From Pyrinomonas sp040289685 (lineage in GTDB: Bacteria; Acidobacteriota; Blastocatellia; Pyrinomonadales; Pyrinomonadaceae), in contig NZ_PSLQ01000010.1 in assembly GCF_040289685.1 (NCBI RefSeq), forward strand, positions 6,116-70,115: a DNA stretch of 64,000 nt, read 5' to 3'. Positions within the stretch are counted from its first letter, which is position 1, and each line of letters begins with the position of its first letter. A program made the translations under genes and the position numbers. This document shows, piece after piece, positions 63,773-64,000 of this stretch. The notes below the pieces were generated by a model that did no database searches, was not told the origin of the DNA, and saw only the letters and a list, made by a program, of their open reading frames with translations.

Positions 63773-64000
63773 AGCCAGCAGCGAGCCAAGAGCGCATCGC
63801 GCGTTTTTTCGGCGTTGGATTTCGCTTTTCTCATTCGCCGTCTCGGTCCGTGCAGCAAGACGAAAGATGTCTTGCGTTTCGTCCTTATCAGTTTCAGCAG
63901 AGCCGCCCATCGAGAGTCGAATCGGCAAATTCGCGCGATTTTGATTTAGGTGAGCAGGCTCTCGAAAAATGCCAGGTTCAAATCTGCGGCATTTGATGTA
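63773..64000. other. 228-bp tail after kdsC
   Basis: No gene recognised. A weak stem GCGC-ATC-GCGC (63792-63802) is followed by G and six T (63804-63809) and could end the kds transcript. An inverted AAATGCC/GGCATTT lies near 63968-63995. Confidence 0.5.
63792..63809 (+). terminator. Weak candidate terminator after kdsC
   Basis: A four-base-pair GCGC stem with a three-base loop is followed by TTTTTT. The stem is short, so function is uncertain. Confidence 0.3.

Noticed and set aside
63965..64000. tRNA-like GGTTCAAATC near the window end
   Set aside because: The flanking bases do not form a T-arm or acceptor stem; only a seven-base inverted repeat is present.

Overview
The window looks like chromosome from a member of the Acidobacteriota. 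The main pointers are two tandem Oar-like TonB-dependent outer-membrane proteins with a carboxypeptidase-regulatory-like start (1-6772), a von Willebrand protein of the type described as VWFA-related Acidobacterial domain (9268-11442), a Kdo pathway that implies a lipopolysaccharide outer membrane, and the gene neighbourhood M50 protease-trpS-scpA-scpB-rluB. The DNA is moderately GC-rich with very frequent GCGC. The content is almost entirely housekeeping and envelope genes. I see no prophage, insertion sequence, CRISPR array, tRNA or rRNA. Class-level placement cannot be settled by reading alone.

Layout. 1-6772: two large TonB-receptor-like barrels separated by a strong terminator and a good promoter. 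6773-9173: nagA and a convergent FKBP isomerase, separated by a hairpin-rich spacer. 9268-16253: the VWA protein, SelB, two small membrane proteins and an anchored GH5 mannanase-like enzyme. 16440-20584 (minus): a PgpH-like membrane HD phosphohydrolase coupled to a long-form HflX. 21235-28769: NHL-type protein, M50 protease, TrpS, ScpA, ScpB, a secreted alpha/beta hydrolase, and an RluB-type pseudouridine synthase. 28907-31658: acyl-CoA dehydrogenase, MeaB and methylmalonyl-CoA epimerase. 32225-37603: parvulin foldase, MBL hydrolase, MTA phosphorylase, BamD-like TPR lipoprotein-like protein, PfkB kinase, a zinc-ribbon/DUF2007 protein and CutA, ended by a 54-N assembly gap. 37934-40511 (minus): M48 protease, FabI and LOG protein. 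40641-41697: TPR protein and a small zinc-finger membrane protein. 42010-50533 (minus): MFS transporter, a phosphatase-superfamily metalloenzyme, a sigma-54 response regulator, and the heme operon hemX/ccsA-hemA-hemC-hemD. 50728-53780: HD hydrolase, proline dehydrogenase, zinc-ribbon protein and NfeD. 53800-57030 (minus): PP2C phosphatase, cystathionine gamma-synthase/lyase and cysteine synthase. 57359-63772: kdsB, pyrG, kdsA, an M1-peptidase-like TPR protein and kdsC.

How the genes work together. KdsA, KdsB and KdsC give three of the steps from arabinose-5-phosphate to CMP-Kdo, and PyrG makes the CTP that KdsB uses. HemA, HemC and HemD are early tetrapyrrole steps, and the HemX/CcsA-like protein leads that operon. 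CysK and the gamma-synthase/lyase form a sulfur amino-acid pair. MeaB and the epimerase serve propionate/branched-chain carbon through methylmalonyl-CoA, but the mutase itself is not in the window.

Points most worth a second look: HflX carries a JAMM-like metal-site pattern in its N-terminal extension and may start at an ATC codon; the M1-like protein beside the kds genes has lost both zinc histidines; several genes (M50 protease, TPR protein, HD hydrolase, kdsB) have a -10 box placed so that transcripts would start at the start codon; and an imperfect 32-bp direct repeat and strong hairpins occupy two intergenic spacers. I did not find a clearly undescribed multi-gene system.
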